DNA from: a virus
Length of the DNA: 40,073 nucleotides
Virus record (IMG/VR): IMGVR_UViG_3300048589_000566
Location: 1-40,073 of that record
Direction: 5' to 3' (one strand)
Both the position numbers and the translations under genes were made by a program. The notes beneath the pieces were generated by a model. That model searched no databases. It saw only the letters and a list, made by a program, of their open reading frames with translations, and had not been told where the DNA came from. Positions 8,061-15,846 of this stretch are shown here, piece after piece (the first letter of the stretch is position 1; every line of letters begins with the position of its first letter).

Positions 8061-8651
8061 CTAGGATCGCTCGGGAGCGGTGTTAGGGGGGAGGGGGCGC
8101 CCCTTCCCCACTCCCACCGCCCGAAACGCCCCCAGAAACGCCCCCAGCGCGTCCACGGGGGGCAGGGGGGACAGGACCGTCCCCCATCGGGTCCCCGATC
8201 CCGGAGGGGGCAGGCCCATCTCCCGGAGGATCGCCGGGGTCTGGGGGAACAGGGACTCCGCCTCCCATCGCAGGGCCAGGCGATCAGCGCGCTCGACCTC
8301 GGGGGGCATCTGTCGCGGTAAACCGAACGCCTCGGCGATCACTTCCCAGACCAGCGACTCGAGGCGCTGGTAGTCAGGCATCGCGTGCTTGATCGGTCGC
8401 GGGAGATCGACCAGGTACGCCTCGGTCGCATCGTGCAAGAGCGCGCAGCGGTAGAGGTCGGGCTCATCGTTCGGATCGCAGCAGAGGTTGGCGACGATCA
8501 CGGAGTGCTGCGCGACCGAGTAGAAGCGATCCGTGTGCCCGCCCCAGCGGCAGAGATTCGACAGGGCGTGAGCAATTGTCTTGATGTCGATGTCTCGCGG
8601 CGTGAGCCGCTCGATGTCGACCACGTTCCCGAATACGGTCACGATCTTCAT
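8061..8651 (-). CDS. HD-domain phosphohydrolase
   Basis: A 196-residue protein with the HD metal-dependent hydrolase signature: Arg35/His39 (RWGGH), His49 (SVAQHS), the HD pair at 73-74 (LLHDATEAYLVD) and a downstream Asp82. Phage relatives of the YfbR type act on nucleotides, most often deoxynucleoside monophosphates, and its neighbours (polymerase, clamp) fit a nucleotide-pool role; the exact substrate cannot be read from sequence. The last 50 or so residues are Pro/Gly-rich and lie outside the fold. The ATG at 8651 overlaps the preceding stop (ATGA). Confidence 0.78.
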   Translation of the reverse strand: MKIVTVFGNVVDIERLTPRDIDIKTIAHALSNLCRWGGHTDRFYSVAQHSVIVANLCCDPNDEPDLYRCALLHDATEAYLVDLPRPIKHAMPDYQRLESLVWEVIAEAFGLPRQMPPEVERADRLALRWEAESLFPQTPAILREMGLPPPGSGTRWGTVLSPLPPVDALGAFLGAFRAVGVGKGRPLPPNTAPERS

Positions 8652-8911
8652 GGCACGTAAATCTCGGTCGGTACGCGGGGGAGTTGCAGGCGTTCCGTCA
8701 CGGCGTCAAGCCCGCAACGACATTCCTTGTAATGCCGGCACCGCCACGACTGATGCACGGCGAAGGCCTCAAAGTTTCCTTTCAGTTCGGCGTGCCGTGC
8801 GCTGACCGCGATGAGGGCGCGACCAAGGGCGTCGGCCCGTTCGGTCTCTCCCTTCGCCCTGAGTGCCCTCACGCAGCCAAGCACGACCTGGTCGATCTCG
8901 GCGCCCGTCAT
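8648..8911 (-). CDS. Hypothetical protein with a Cys/His cluster
   Basis: An 87-residue protein that I do not recognise. The first half is helical (VLGCVRALRAKGETERADALGRAL). The second has a compact C-R-H-Y-K-E-C-R-C run near residues 58-66 that could bind a metal ion. It is coupled to its neighbours on both sides by ATGA overlaps, between the polymerase-linked small gene and the HD hydrolase. Confidence 0.6.
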   Translation of the reverse strand: MTGAEIDQVVLGCVRALRAKGETERADALGRALIAVSARHAELKGNFEAFAVHQSWRCRHYKECRCGLDAVTERLQLPRVPTEIYVP

Positions 8912-9138
8912 AGCCGGAACTCCATCTGCGCGTACCCTTCGTGCTCTTCCAGAGACGCCGGGCGCAGCACGCTGATCCTTCGCGCACGTGCCGCGGTTGA
9001 TCCCGTGACCGAATGTACGCCGCCGTCCTCGTCGATCATCCAGTACCGCGACGGACGTTTACCAGCGTAGTCACGCCGAACGAACCGCCAGCCCTCGCGC
9101 ATCCGCGCCAGTACCTCTTCCCCGCTCTTGACCATCAT
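8908..9138 (-). CDS. Hypothetical basic protein after the polymerase
   Basis: A 76-residue protein with many Arg and aromatic residues (REGWRFVRRDYAGKRPSRYWM), suggesting nucleic-acid contact, but no family is evident. I chose the ATG at 9138, which overlaps the polymerase stop; GGAG lies 9 bases upstream. An ATG at 9135 is equally coupled. Coupling to the polymerase hints at an accessory role, which is inference only. Confidence 0.6.
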   Translation of the reverse strand: MMVKSGEEVLARMREGWRFVRRDYAGKRPSRYWMIDEDGGVHSVTGSTAARARRISVLRPASLEEHEGYAQMEFRL

Positions 9139-11102
9139 TTGCACTTACTCCAGTCACTGCCAATCTTCATGTCCGCGACCACGGGGACGCGCAACGATAC
9201 GCATGACTCCATGATCCGCTTGACCTCATTGATCGCCTGGTCAGCCTCCGCCGTGCGTGGCTTCGACCAATCGAGTTCATCGTGGACCGTGAGCAGCGGC
9301 GCGCCCAGCACGTCGCAGACCCCTGAGTTCCATATGTCGACCATCGCTTTCTTCATAGCGTCCGCCGCCGACCCTTGCAGCAGGGCGTTCAGCGCCTTGT
9401 GGGTGAAGGCCCGCCGCACGGCCTGTCCCCACTTCTCGACCGCCTGGTCGTAGGGCAACGCGCCCTCTTCCCTGCTCGACCTGGGGGCGAAGAGATCGAA
9501 GCGCCGACGACGCCCGAGCAGGGTCATGATGTACCCGCGGTTCGTCGCCACGCGGCTGACCTCGTTGTAGGTATGGCGAACGAATGGCAGGCGCTGATGG
9601 TACTCATCGAAGATCGGCTGCACCTCGGCGCGGGTCTTGCCGAGTTGGCTCGCCATCAGTTCCTCGCCCATGCCATAGACCAGACCGAAGTTGATGTTTT
9701 TCGCGTAGCGTCGCGCCACCCCGGTCATCTCGGCGACCATCCGGTGGAAGTCGATGGTCGGGTCGCTGGCGTACTGCTCACGAGCGCGGTCGGCGCCGCG
9801 GCCACGACCGTAGTGACAGAGGAAGCGGAACTCGATCTGCGACCAGTCGAGCGATGCCCAGTCCTCGCCTTCCTCCGGGATGAAGAGCGACCGGATGAGC
9901 GGGCCGATCTCTTCGTCGCGTGTCGGGATGTTTTGCAGGTTGGGGTTGCTCGAAGAGAAACGACCCGACACGGTGCCATAGTCGTCGCTCTTCAGTTGAT
10001 TGAACTGGCAATGAATCCGGCCATGGCGGTGCAGGTCGAGCAGGTACCCCTTTACGAACGTGTCGCGGGCCTTCCGGGCCTTACGCTCTTCGTTCACGGC
10101 GCGGATCACGGGGTCGGCATGATGGTCGAGCCACGACTGAACGAAAGAGGGGTTGCCCTTCGCCGTGCGTGGATAGACGATGGCACGTCGGTCGCAATAC
10201 TTCGCCACGTCGTCGGCGCTGTACACGTCGATGCCGCCGTGCGTATCCTGCGCCCGCTGGAGGCGGTCGGTCAGCGCGTCGTAAATCGTCTGCGCCCGGG
10301 GGATGTCAACCGGCACGCCGCGTATCCTCATTGCGAGCAGCATGGGGATCAGCGCCGACTCAATATCAAACAGCGGCATCAGCGACTGCTGGGCGAGGAG
10401 TTCGCGCTGCTGGGCGAAGATACGGAGCGGGAGGTCGACATCGCCCTGCGCGTATGGCCCGACCAGTTCGGCGGGCGCTCGCCAGATACGACCAGCCTGT
10501 TGATTGCGCGTCGGCTCTCCGCCGAACGCCTGCGCCAGCCACGAGTAGAGCAGGGAGTCGACCTTATGCTCGCCGAGATACTTCTGCGCCAGGCGATCCA
10601 GGTTATAGTAGCGGGCGTTTTCATCGAGCAGCGGTTCGGCAACCTGCACGTCCCAGAAAGGACCCTCGACCTTCACGCCGGCCGCCGCGAGGAACTCGAG
10701 GTCGTACAGCAGGTTGGCGCCGATCTTCGGCTGACCGCGCCGACCGAGTTCGTGCCGTGCCCACGCCAGCACGCTCTCGCGCTCGAAGTTGAAGCCGCGC
10801 TCGTGACCAATCGGGAAATACCAACGCTCGCCGGTCGGCACGCCGATGGCGATGCCTGCGATGAATCCATCCCGGAACGCGCCCGGGCCTTTCTCCCTGA
10901 TATCAGGGTCGCACGTCTCAAGGTCGAGCGCGACGACCTCGGCGCTATCGAGTCGCGGGAACGACTCGGGCGGCGACCATCCCGTGTCGGGTATCGGTGG
11001 GATCGTCCGCACGGGCGCTGACCGCGCTGGGTTCTCTTTCGTTTTCTCTTTCACGACCGGGCGGTCTTCCCAGAACAACCCGATGGCATCGTAGCGGCTC
11101 AT
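9135..11102 (-). CDS. DNA polymerase, family A, with 3'-5' exonuclease
   Basis: A 655-residue replicative polymerase of the Pol I type. The proofreading domain is intact: Exo I Asp60/Glu62 (VVALDLET), Exo II around GANLLYDLEFL, and Exo III in YAQGDVDLPLRI. The polymerase domain has motif A (WASLDWSQIEFR), motif B (RRYAKNINFGLVYGMG, with Phe at the E. coli F762 position) and motif C (LLTVHDELDW). There is no 5'-3' exonuclease domain. The ATG at 11102 was chosen over an upstream in-frame start because GGAG lies 8 bases before it and it overlaps the stop of the 51-residue gene. It must accept a template carrying 7-deazaguanine. Confidence 0.96.
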   Translation of the reverse strand: MSRYDAIGLFWEDRPVVKEKTKENPARSAPVRTIPPIPDTGWSPPESFPRLDSAEVVALDLETCDPDIREKGPGAFRDGFIAGIAIGVPTGERWYFPIGHERGFNFERESVLAWARHELGRRGQPKIGANLLYDLEFLAAAGVKVEGPFWDVQVAEPLLDENARYYNLDRLAQKYLGEHKVDSLLYSWLAQAFGGEPTRNQQAGRIWRAPAELVGPYAQGDVDLPLRIFAQQRELLAQQSLMPLFDIESALIPMLLAMRIRGVPVDIPRAQTIYDALTDRLQRAQDTHGGIDVYSADDVAKYCDRRAIVYPRTAKGNPSFVQSWLDHHADPVIRAVNEERKARKARDTFVKGYLLDLHRHGRIHCQFNQLKSDDYGTVSGRFSSSNPNLQNIPTRDEEIGPLIRSLFIPEEGEDWASLDWSQIEFRFLCHYGRGRGADRAREQYASDPTIDFHRMVAEMTGVARRYAKNINFGLVYGMGEELMASQLGKTRAEVQPIFDEYHQRLPFVRHTYNEVSRVATNRGYIMTLLGRRRRFDLFAPRSSREEGALPYDQAVEKWGQAVRRAFTHKALNALLQGSAADAMKKAMVDIWNSGVCDVLGAPLLTVHDELDWSKPRTAEADQAINEVKRIMESCVSLRVPVVADMKIGSDWSKCK

Positions 11103-11254
11103 GCCAATGACTCCTTGACCTTCTCGAGTCCGTCGATGGCCCGCTGGTAGTCGCGCTTGAGGCACGGCTGCTGGGTTGACTTGATCGCCCGCCGGAGCAT
11201 GGCGATGGCGAAGGTCAGCGCGGCACGTGCCGTGGCGCGGTCAGCGGCGACCAT
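11099..11254 (-). CDS. 51-residue protein between clamp and polymerase
   Basis: A small ORF coding for 51 residues, beginning MVAADRATARAALTF and ending in a KVKESLA helix. It fits exactly between its neighbours: TGATG overlap with the clamp gene and ATGA overlap with the polymerase. It is predicted to be helical and basic (RRAIKSTQQPCLKRDYQRAI). No family is recognised. The position suggests a replication accessory or a coupling cistron. Confidence 0.6.
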   Translation of the reverse strand: MVAADRATARAALTFAIAMLRRAIKSTQQPCLKRDYQRAIDGLEKVKESLA

Positions 11255-12222
11255 CAGCGAACTCCGACAAACACGCCCTGCAGGCCGATGTCGTCATTGG
11301 TGAATGGGATGGCGCCGGGGTATCGCGTGAAGTCGACGCCGTGCGCGTGCTTCAGCGCGAGGCGGAGCGGCTCGAGTCGGTAGCGCCCCTCCGGGAGATC
11401 GAACCCCTCGACCTCGGCGGCGTGGTCGCCGTCGGGCGTCGTGACCTTTCCATCAGCGAACCAAATCTCCGGTGCCTTCAGGTCAGAGGAAAGCGGCGCG
11501 ACCATCTCGACCGCGTCGAGCAGGCCAGGCGGTACCGGCACGATCTCCGCGCCATCGAATGCCCGGTCGAAGTGCTGGTCGATGTCCGGCCATTGGTCAT
11601 GCGCGAACGAAGCGCGAACCCACCAGCCGGGGAAGTCACAAGCGATATAGTGCTCCGTCGCCCACGTGGCATCCGGTTCCACGCCGTTGCGCAGGAGTTC
11701 GTCGATCAGGTAAGAGGGGAACACGACCGGGCGCGACGTGTCGAGAGGAACCCGCACGGCGCTCACGTTGTTGGTCGCGTAGAGCCAGCCACCGAAGGCC
11801 TTGGCGCTCATGCTCCAACGCCGCGAGGCATCAACCCCGATGAAGTCACGAACGGCGCGCAGCGCAGCGATGATATCTCCCCCGAGGGCGACGGCGTTCT
11901 CTGCGGTCCGCTCTGGCTCATCGTGCGCGGGGTAGACCGACCTGGGATGCGATGCCATCTTGGCGCGGAACTTCCCCCGGCTCACGATCACCTTGCCGGC
12001 GTCGGTCACGATCTTCGGTTCGCCCGCGCAGGCGTCGACCGCTTTCAGGAACCGCTCGGCCGGCACGGCGAAGTCGCCCTCGAGTCCCGGACAGATGGCG
12101 TCGATGCAGAGGAAACCATTGGCGCCTTGAATGCGGCCATCGTACACGCAGAAGTGCGTGAGCATCGGCACCAGGTCTTTCGATGATACGGCCCCGCGAA
12201 CGAGGCGAAGAGTCTCGAGCAT
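11254..12222 (-). CDS. Sliding-clamp-like protein (DnaN/beta type)
   Basis: A 322-residue protein resembling the beta-clamp-like proteins of phages that pair with a family A polymerase. Clamp-style repeats are visible: an N-terminal helix and strand (LRLVRGAVSSKDLVPMLTHF), DGRIQGANGFLCI, then FAVPAERFLKAV, and later strands such as PVVFPSYLIDELL and RYRLEPLRLALKH. Such clamps ring the DNA and hold the polymerase. It is about 50 residues shorter than cellular DnaN, which may reflect compact or degenerate domains. I chose ATG 12222, with GGGG 8 bases upstream. A TTG at 12228 that overlaps the dpdA stop is less likely because it sits too close to the RBS. Confidence 0.7.
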   Translation of the reverse strand: MLETLRLVRGAVSSKDLVPMLTHFCVYDGRIQGANGFLCIDAICPGLEGDFAVPAERFLKAVDACAGEPKIVTDAGKVIVSRGKFRAKMASHPRSVYPAHDEPERTAENAVALGGDIIAALRAVRDFIGVDASRRWSMSAKAFGGWLYATNNVSAVRVPLDTSRPVVFPSYLIDELLRNGVEPDATWATEHYIACDFPGWWVRASFAHDQWPDIDQHFDRAFDGAEIVPVPPGLLDAVEMVAPLSSDLKAPEIWFADGKVTTPDGDHAAEVEGFDLPEGRYRLEPLRLALKHAHGVDFTRYPGAIPFTNDDIGLQGVFVGVR

Positions 12223-12224
12223 GG

Positions 12225-13145
12225 TCAAAACCCCTCGAAGAGTTCATAGTCGCGCTTGATGAAGCGCGGGTCAGGGCGCTCCATCATACGCTCGTAATAG
12301 GTGACGTTCGCGTGGTCGCGCCATCCGTACATCGTGCGGAGTTTCTCGATGTCGTAGCCCAGCGCCTCCAGTCGCTCGCGCACGAGCCGCTGCGTCACGG
12401 GGTCGAGCGAGTCGTAGTGACTGCCCAGCACCTTGGCGCTCGGCGACTGATCACTAATGGCGATCTTCAGGTCACGGGTCGGCAGGTCCACGTTCACGAA
12501 CCCGTAGCGCCCGGCGAGAACCCACGAGGTCGAGTCGACCGAGTACCACGGGTAGCGCCGCATGAGTTCGATGGCGGTCAAGCCGAACCCGTGCACCTTG
12601 ATCTTCGCCGTGCCGTCCGGGTTCGTCAGGTAGCGGTCGAAGATACGGTCGAGCCAGCGTCGAAGATATGGAGCGGACTCAGGTACCATGCCGCCCAGAA
12701 AGATATAGTCATAGCCCTCACCAATGTATTTTTCCAGCCAGTAGTCGTCGTCGCGTGCGTGGTGCACGGGTTGAATCTTCGCGCCCATCCGCTCGAGCGC
12801 CTTCTGGTTGGCGTAACTCTCCTGTTCCTTGCCAGCGCCGATCTCGTCCAGGTTGGAAGCGACATGGATCACGTCGGCGTTGTCGATGATGTACTGCGCG
12901 TACTTCTTCAGGTCGACCTTGATCCCCTGCGTGAACATGGAGAACGCGCCGGAGTCAAGGAAGATCGTGCGCCCCTTCGACCGCAGGTAGTCGATCACGC
13001 GCTGGCTATCGCCAATGTAGTGATACGACTCGAGGTCGTAAGGGTACGCGGCGCGCAGTTCGTCCGATACCATGACGTTTTCGCTGGTCGACTCCTTGCC
13101 GAACGTGAAGCCCGTTTGCAGGATGCCCGCCAGGTAGATTTTCAC
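12225..13145 (-). CDS. dpdA: DNA 7-deazaguanine transglycosylase DpdA-like
   Basis: A 306-residue protein of the TGT-like TIM-barrel family used by phages to exchange guanine in DNA for a 7-deazaguanine base. Family signs are IFLDSGAFSMFTQG (61-74; the DSGAF resembles the DSGGF of tRNA-guanine transglycosylases), DVIHVASNLDEIG (91-103), YIFLGGMVP (147-154) and KVHGFGLTAIELM followed by YSVDSTSW (183-208). Asp64 and Asp204 are likely active-site residues by analogy. The zinc site of tRNA enzymes is not obvious, as in other DpdA proteins. The start is GTG at 13145, overlapping the folE-fusion stop as GTGA. It sits directly beside the precursor genes. Confidence 0.85.
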   Translation of the reverse strand: MKIYLAGILQTGFTFGKESTSENVMVSDELRAAYPYDLESYHYIGDSQRVIDYLRSKGRTIFLDSGAFSMFTQGIKVDLKKYAQYIIDNADVIHVASNLDEIGAGKEQESYANQKALERMGAKIQPVHHARDDDYWLEKYIGEGYDYIFLGGMVPESAPYLRRWLDRIFDRYLTNPDGTAKIKVHGFGLTAIELMRRYPWYSVDSTSWVLAGRYGFVNVDLPTRDLKIAISDQSPSAKVLGSHYDSLDPVTQRLVRERLEALGYDIEKLRTMYGWRDHANVTYYERMMERPDPRFIKRDYELFEGF

Positions 13146-14134
13146 GCCCGCTTCCTCGCGCTGGTCAGGTTCAGGAACTCCGCCCGGGCCGCGGCATCGT
13201 CGCGCAGCACGCCGCGCAGCGCAGACGTGACGGTCACGTGACCCTGTTGGCATACGCCACGCGACTCCATGCAGAGGTGACGGCATTCGAGGACCACGCC
13301 CACGCCCTTCGGTTTCAGGTGCTCGGCGAGAGCATCGGCCACCTGATTGGTCAACCGTTCCTGAACCTGGAGCCGCCGGGCGTAGATGTCGACCAGGCGC
13401 GAGAGTTTCGACAACCCGACGATCTTGCCATCCGGGATATACGCCACGTGCGCCACGCCGAAGATTGGCGCCAGGTGGTGTTCGCAATGCGAGTACAGCG
13501 GAATGTCGCGCACGAGCACCATCTCATCGACACGCTCGGCGCCATCCTCGAACACCTTGAGCACGGCGGCGGGGTCGCGGTCGTAACCCGAGGTCCAGAA
13601 CTTCCACGCCTTCAGCACGCGCTTCGGCGTCTCCTGCAAGCCGCCGCGGGTCGGGTCCTCGCCGACGAAGGAAAGCAGGCGGGTCACGATGTCGTCGGCG
13701 CTGGAGTCGTCGCCCGTCGTGCTCATCTCCCACGGGAACACGAGCCAGCCGGAGAGCACCTGGCCCACGTGCACGCCCAGGTCGGTCCAGTTCTCGATGC
13801 GACCATACAGCGCGCCGAAGAGCACGCCCCGCGCCGCGTGCTGGGCACGGAGTCGCTTCATCGTCTCGCCCGTCTCGACAATGTCGTCGATGATGATGTC
13901 GGCGGTATTGGCGGAGTCGGTCAGCATCACCGGGCGTCCGAGCAGGGAGAGGTTCAGCGCGACCAACGCCGCGGCGGGGACGCCGCCACGCGGTACGCCG
14001 TACAGGTACCAGGTCGCGCCGGGGTTCGCCGTGCCGAGTTCCTCCAGCGAAGCGATGGTCGAAGAGAGGCCGTGCGCCAGCGAGAGCGCAGCGTTGTTCA
14101 CGTCAGCCTGCGTGAGTACGATCTTGTCGGTCAT
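13142..14134 (-). CDS. folE: Phosphoribosyltransferase-GTP cyclohydrolase I fusion (PRTase-FolE)
   Basis: A 330-residue two-domain protein. Residues 1-135 look like a type I phosphoribosyltransferase: YGVPRGGVPAAAL (45-57), the PRPP-binding loop IIIDDIVETGETM (80-92) and GWLVFPWE (129-136). Residues 145-330 are a type IA GTP cyclohydrolase: zinc ligands Cys217 and His220 in CEHHLAPIFG and Cys288 in HLCMESRGV, with GLSKLSRLVDIYARRLQVQE between. FolE opens the GTP ring to give dihydroneopterin triphosphate, the first step to 7-deazaguanine. The PRTase half could salvage purine or recycle the guanine released by DpdA to GMP and hence GTP; that is inference. The ATG at 14134 is 1 base after the queD stop. 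Confidence 0.9.
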   Translation of the reverse strand: MTDKIVLTQADVNNAALSLAHGLSSTIASLEELGTANPGATWYLYGVPRGGVPAAALVALNLSLLGRPVMLTDSANTADIIIDDIVETGETMKRLRAQHAARGVLFGALYGRIENWTDLGVHVGQVLSGWLVFPWEMSTTGDDSSADDIVTRLLSFVGEDPTRGGLQETPKRVLKAWKFWTSGYDRDPAAVLKVFEDGAERVDEMVLVRDIPLYSHCEHHLAPIFGVAHVAYIPDGKIVGLSKLSRLVDIYARRLQVQERLTNQVADALAEHLKPKGVGVVLECRHLCMESRGVCQQGHVTVTSALRGVLRDDAAARAEFLNLTSARKRA

Positions 14135-14135
14135 G

Positions 14136-14573
14136 TCAGCGGTTCTCGATGGTGGCGGTAGCGGAGCACTTCGCGGTCTCTTCGATCCTGACTTCGACCA
14201 GGCGGGCGCCCGTGCCCTTCAGTTGATGGGGGCCGATCACGTTCAGCAGGTACTCGGCCATGTTCTCGGCGGTCGGGTTAAACGGAACTTCGACCACGCC
14301 TTCCGGGTCGAGGTGCACGAGCGTCGTGCGCATCGGGTCCTGATTCCAGACAAGGAACTTGTGATCCCATTCCTGCTCCAGCCACTCGCAGAGCAGGGTC
14401 TTGATCACCGAGAAGTCGAGCACGCGCCCGATGGCATCGAGCGACGGCGCAAGGATCGCGAAGTGCACGCGGTAGTTGTGACCGTGGAGATGCGCGCACT
14501 TCGACTCGTGGTTGTGGACGCGATGCCCGGTGCAGATGTCGTGGTAACGCGATGCGGTGATAGTCATGCTCAT
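14136..14573 (-). CDS. queD: 6-carboxy-tetrahydropterin synthase QueD
   Basis: A 145-residue QueD/PTPS homologue that converts dihydroneopterin triphosphate into 6-carboxy-5,6,7,8-tetrahydropterin. The catalytic Cys and zinc His cluster are present in SKCAHLHGHNYRV, with a further His in the SRYHDICTGHRV segment. PTAENMAEYL and VRIEET match the substrate-binding C-terminus. A DFSVIKTLL segment follows the usual GRVLD. I chose ATG 14573, which overlaps the upstream stop (ATGA); ATG 14567 is an alternative. It is the second enzyme of the deazaguanine route, next to folE. Confidence 0.93.
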   Translation of the reverse strand: MSMTITASRYHDICTGHRVHNHESKCAHLHGHNYRVHFAILAPSLDAIGRVLDFSVIKTLLCEWLEQEWDHKFLVWNQDPMRTTLVHLDPEGVVEVPFNPTAENMAEYLLNVIGPHQLKGTGARLVEVRIEETAKCSATATIENR

Positions 14574-14749
14574 GGCGCGGGCTCCCAAAGTCCAGTGGCG
14601 GTGTAACTCCCGCGCTGCCCCTTCAGCACGATGTTCAGCGTGCCGGTGCCATTCGAGAGATAGACGGTCGTGCCGGAGAGCGGGCCGCCCTTCAGCACGA
14701 CCTTGTGTTCCGCGCAGTCACGCGGTCCCTTGTTAACCTTCTTAGTCAT
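14570..14749 (-). CDS. Hypothetical 59-residue protein in the deazaguanine cluster
   Basis: A 59-residue basic protein with a GGPLSG turn in the middle and a beta-rich second half (TTVYLSNGTGTLNIVLK). I do not recognise a family with certainty; small phage proteins carrying a K-GGP-x-G turn exist without known function. It overlaps the upstream gene by 8 bases (ATGACTAA) and queD by ATGA, so it is coupled to pathway genes. Cluster location is the only functional hint. Confidence 0.6.
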   Translation of the reverse strand: MTKKVNKGPRDCAEHKVVLKGGPLSGTTVYLSNGTGTLNIVLKGQRGSYTATGLWEPAP

Positions 14750-15050
14750 TGCTGCTCGCCTCCCGCGCCTGGTACGTGAGCGCCAACAGTCGCTGCTGGC
14801 TCTCTTCGAGTTCCGTGACCGCCTGGGCCGCCTTGGCGCGGACCTCGGCGATCTTCCCATCGAGCAGGGCGACGGCATCGCGCACAAAGTCCCCCTGCTT
14901 CCGCGGCGGGAACTCCACGTCGACCGCCTCGCTGATCGTGACATAACCCAGGTCGCCCATGGCGTTCGCCGAACTCTCGGCGACTACCGTCGTGGTCGTC
15001 GGGTAGCGGGCGTCGCGCATCAGCACGATCCGTTGTTTGTACTCGCTCAT
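14742..15050 (-). CDS. Hypothetical coiled-coil protein in the deazaguanine cluster
   Basis: A 102-residue protein. The first part is beta-prone (RIVLMRDARYPTTTTVV), and residues 60-97 form a likely coiled coil (IAEVRAKAAQAVTELEESQQ). The start at 15050 has GGAG 8 bases upstream. It lies just after queC. No family or catalytic motif is seen. Confidence 0.65.
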   Translation of the reverse strand: MSEYKQRIVLMRDARYPTTTTVVAESSANAMGDLGYVTISEAVDVEFPPRKQGDFVRDAVALLDGKIAEVRAKAAQAVTELEESQQRLLALTYQAREASSND

Positions 15051-15064
15051 TCTGCTTTCTCCTG

Positions 15065-15835
15065 TCAGGGGTTGGTCGTGAGTTTCAAGCGCGCCGAGTC
15101 GTAGTTCGGCGTTTCCGGCAGAGGCATCAGTCCTTCCTGATGCGCTCGCAGGATCAGGGGATCAGGCAGGCCCGCCTCGGCAAAACCTTTCGCCCGCAGC
15201 AGCGTGGCGTGGTCGTTGCCGAGCGGCGGGTACTGTCCATCGTATGCGGTATGCGTGAACGCCAGAGCGTTCCAGCACTCGGCGCCCAGGTCGTAGGCGA
15301 GACGGACGGTCGCCGCCTTCGACAGGTGCATCAGCGGGGTCTGGATACGGAACTGCGCGAACTCGTCGTGCAGGTCGTAGGCGAACCCGAGACCGATGGC
15401 CTGCTCGATGGCATCCACGAACTCGCGTCGGCAGTCAGGGTAGCCGCCGTAGTCTTCCTCGCAGACGCCCGACACGATGGTCGTGCAGCCGAGCGCGTAG
15501 GCGCGGTTGGCGGCGATCACGAAGAACAGCGCGTTGCGTCCGGGGACAAAGGTCTTTTCGAGACCGCCCGGCAGCGAGTACATGTCGGGATACTGCTCGA
15601 GCGTCGCGGCGCTCACGAGCGGGGACGAACCGACCAGCGGCTTGCCCAGGTCGATGAGCTCGTGACTCGCCACGCCGGCGAGTTCGCCCACGATCCGCGC
15701 CGCCTCGAGTTCACGCGCATGGCGCTGACCATAGTTGAACGTGACCGCGTGAACCTCGTCGTACTTCTGCTTGGCCCAGAACAGGCAGGTCGTTGAATCC
15801 TGCCCGCCCGAGAGAACAACCAGCGCCTTCTTCAT
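15065..15835 (-). CDS. queC: QueC-like ATPase lacking zinc-binding cysteines
   Basis: A 256-residue homologue of 7-cyano-7-deazaguanine synthase, which uses ATP to turn carboxy-deazaguanine into the amide and then the nitrile preQ0. The ATP loop (LSGGQDSTTCL), NYGQRHARE, FVPGRNALFF and GVCEEDYGGYPDCR are all present. The C-terminal zinc site is not: the usual Cys positions (TCY.G...CG.C..C.LRA) read TAYDGQYPPLGNDHATLLRA, so the four ligands are Ala, Leu, Asp and Thr. The fold and flanking residues are kept, so this is not a frameshift. I prefer ATG 15835, with GGAG 7 bases upstream, to ATG 15850, which overlaps the preceding stop. Confidence 0.88.
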   Translation of the reverse strand: MKKALVVLSGGQDSTTCLFWAKQKYDEVHAVTFNYGQRHARELEAARIVGELAGVASHELIDLGKPLVGSSPLVSAATLEQYPDMYSLPGGLEKTFVPGRNALFFVIAANRAYALGCTTIVSGVCEEDYGGYPDCRREFVDAIEQAIGLGFAYDLHDEFAQFRIQTPLMHLSKAATVRLAYDLGAECWNALAFTHTAYDGQYPPLGNDHATLLRAKGFAEAGLPDPLILRAHQEGLMPLPETPNYDSARLKLTTNP

Positions 15836-15846
15836 CGCATCGCTCC

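Noticed and set aside
9375-11021. 548-codon plus-strand ORF opposite the DNA polymerase
   Set aside because: Antisense shadow of a gene with intact polymerase motifs; low-complexity Arg/Val/Leu composition and no start signals.
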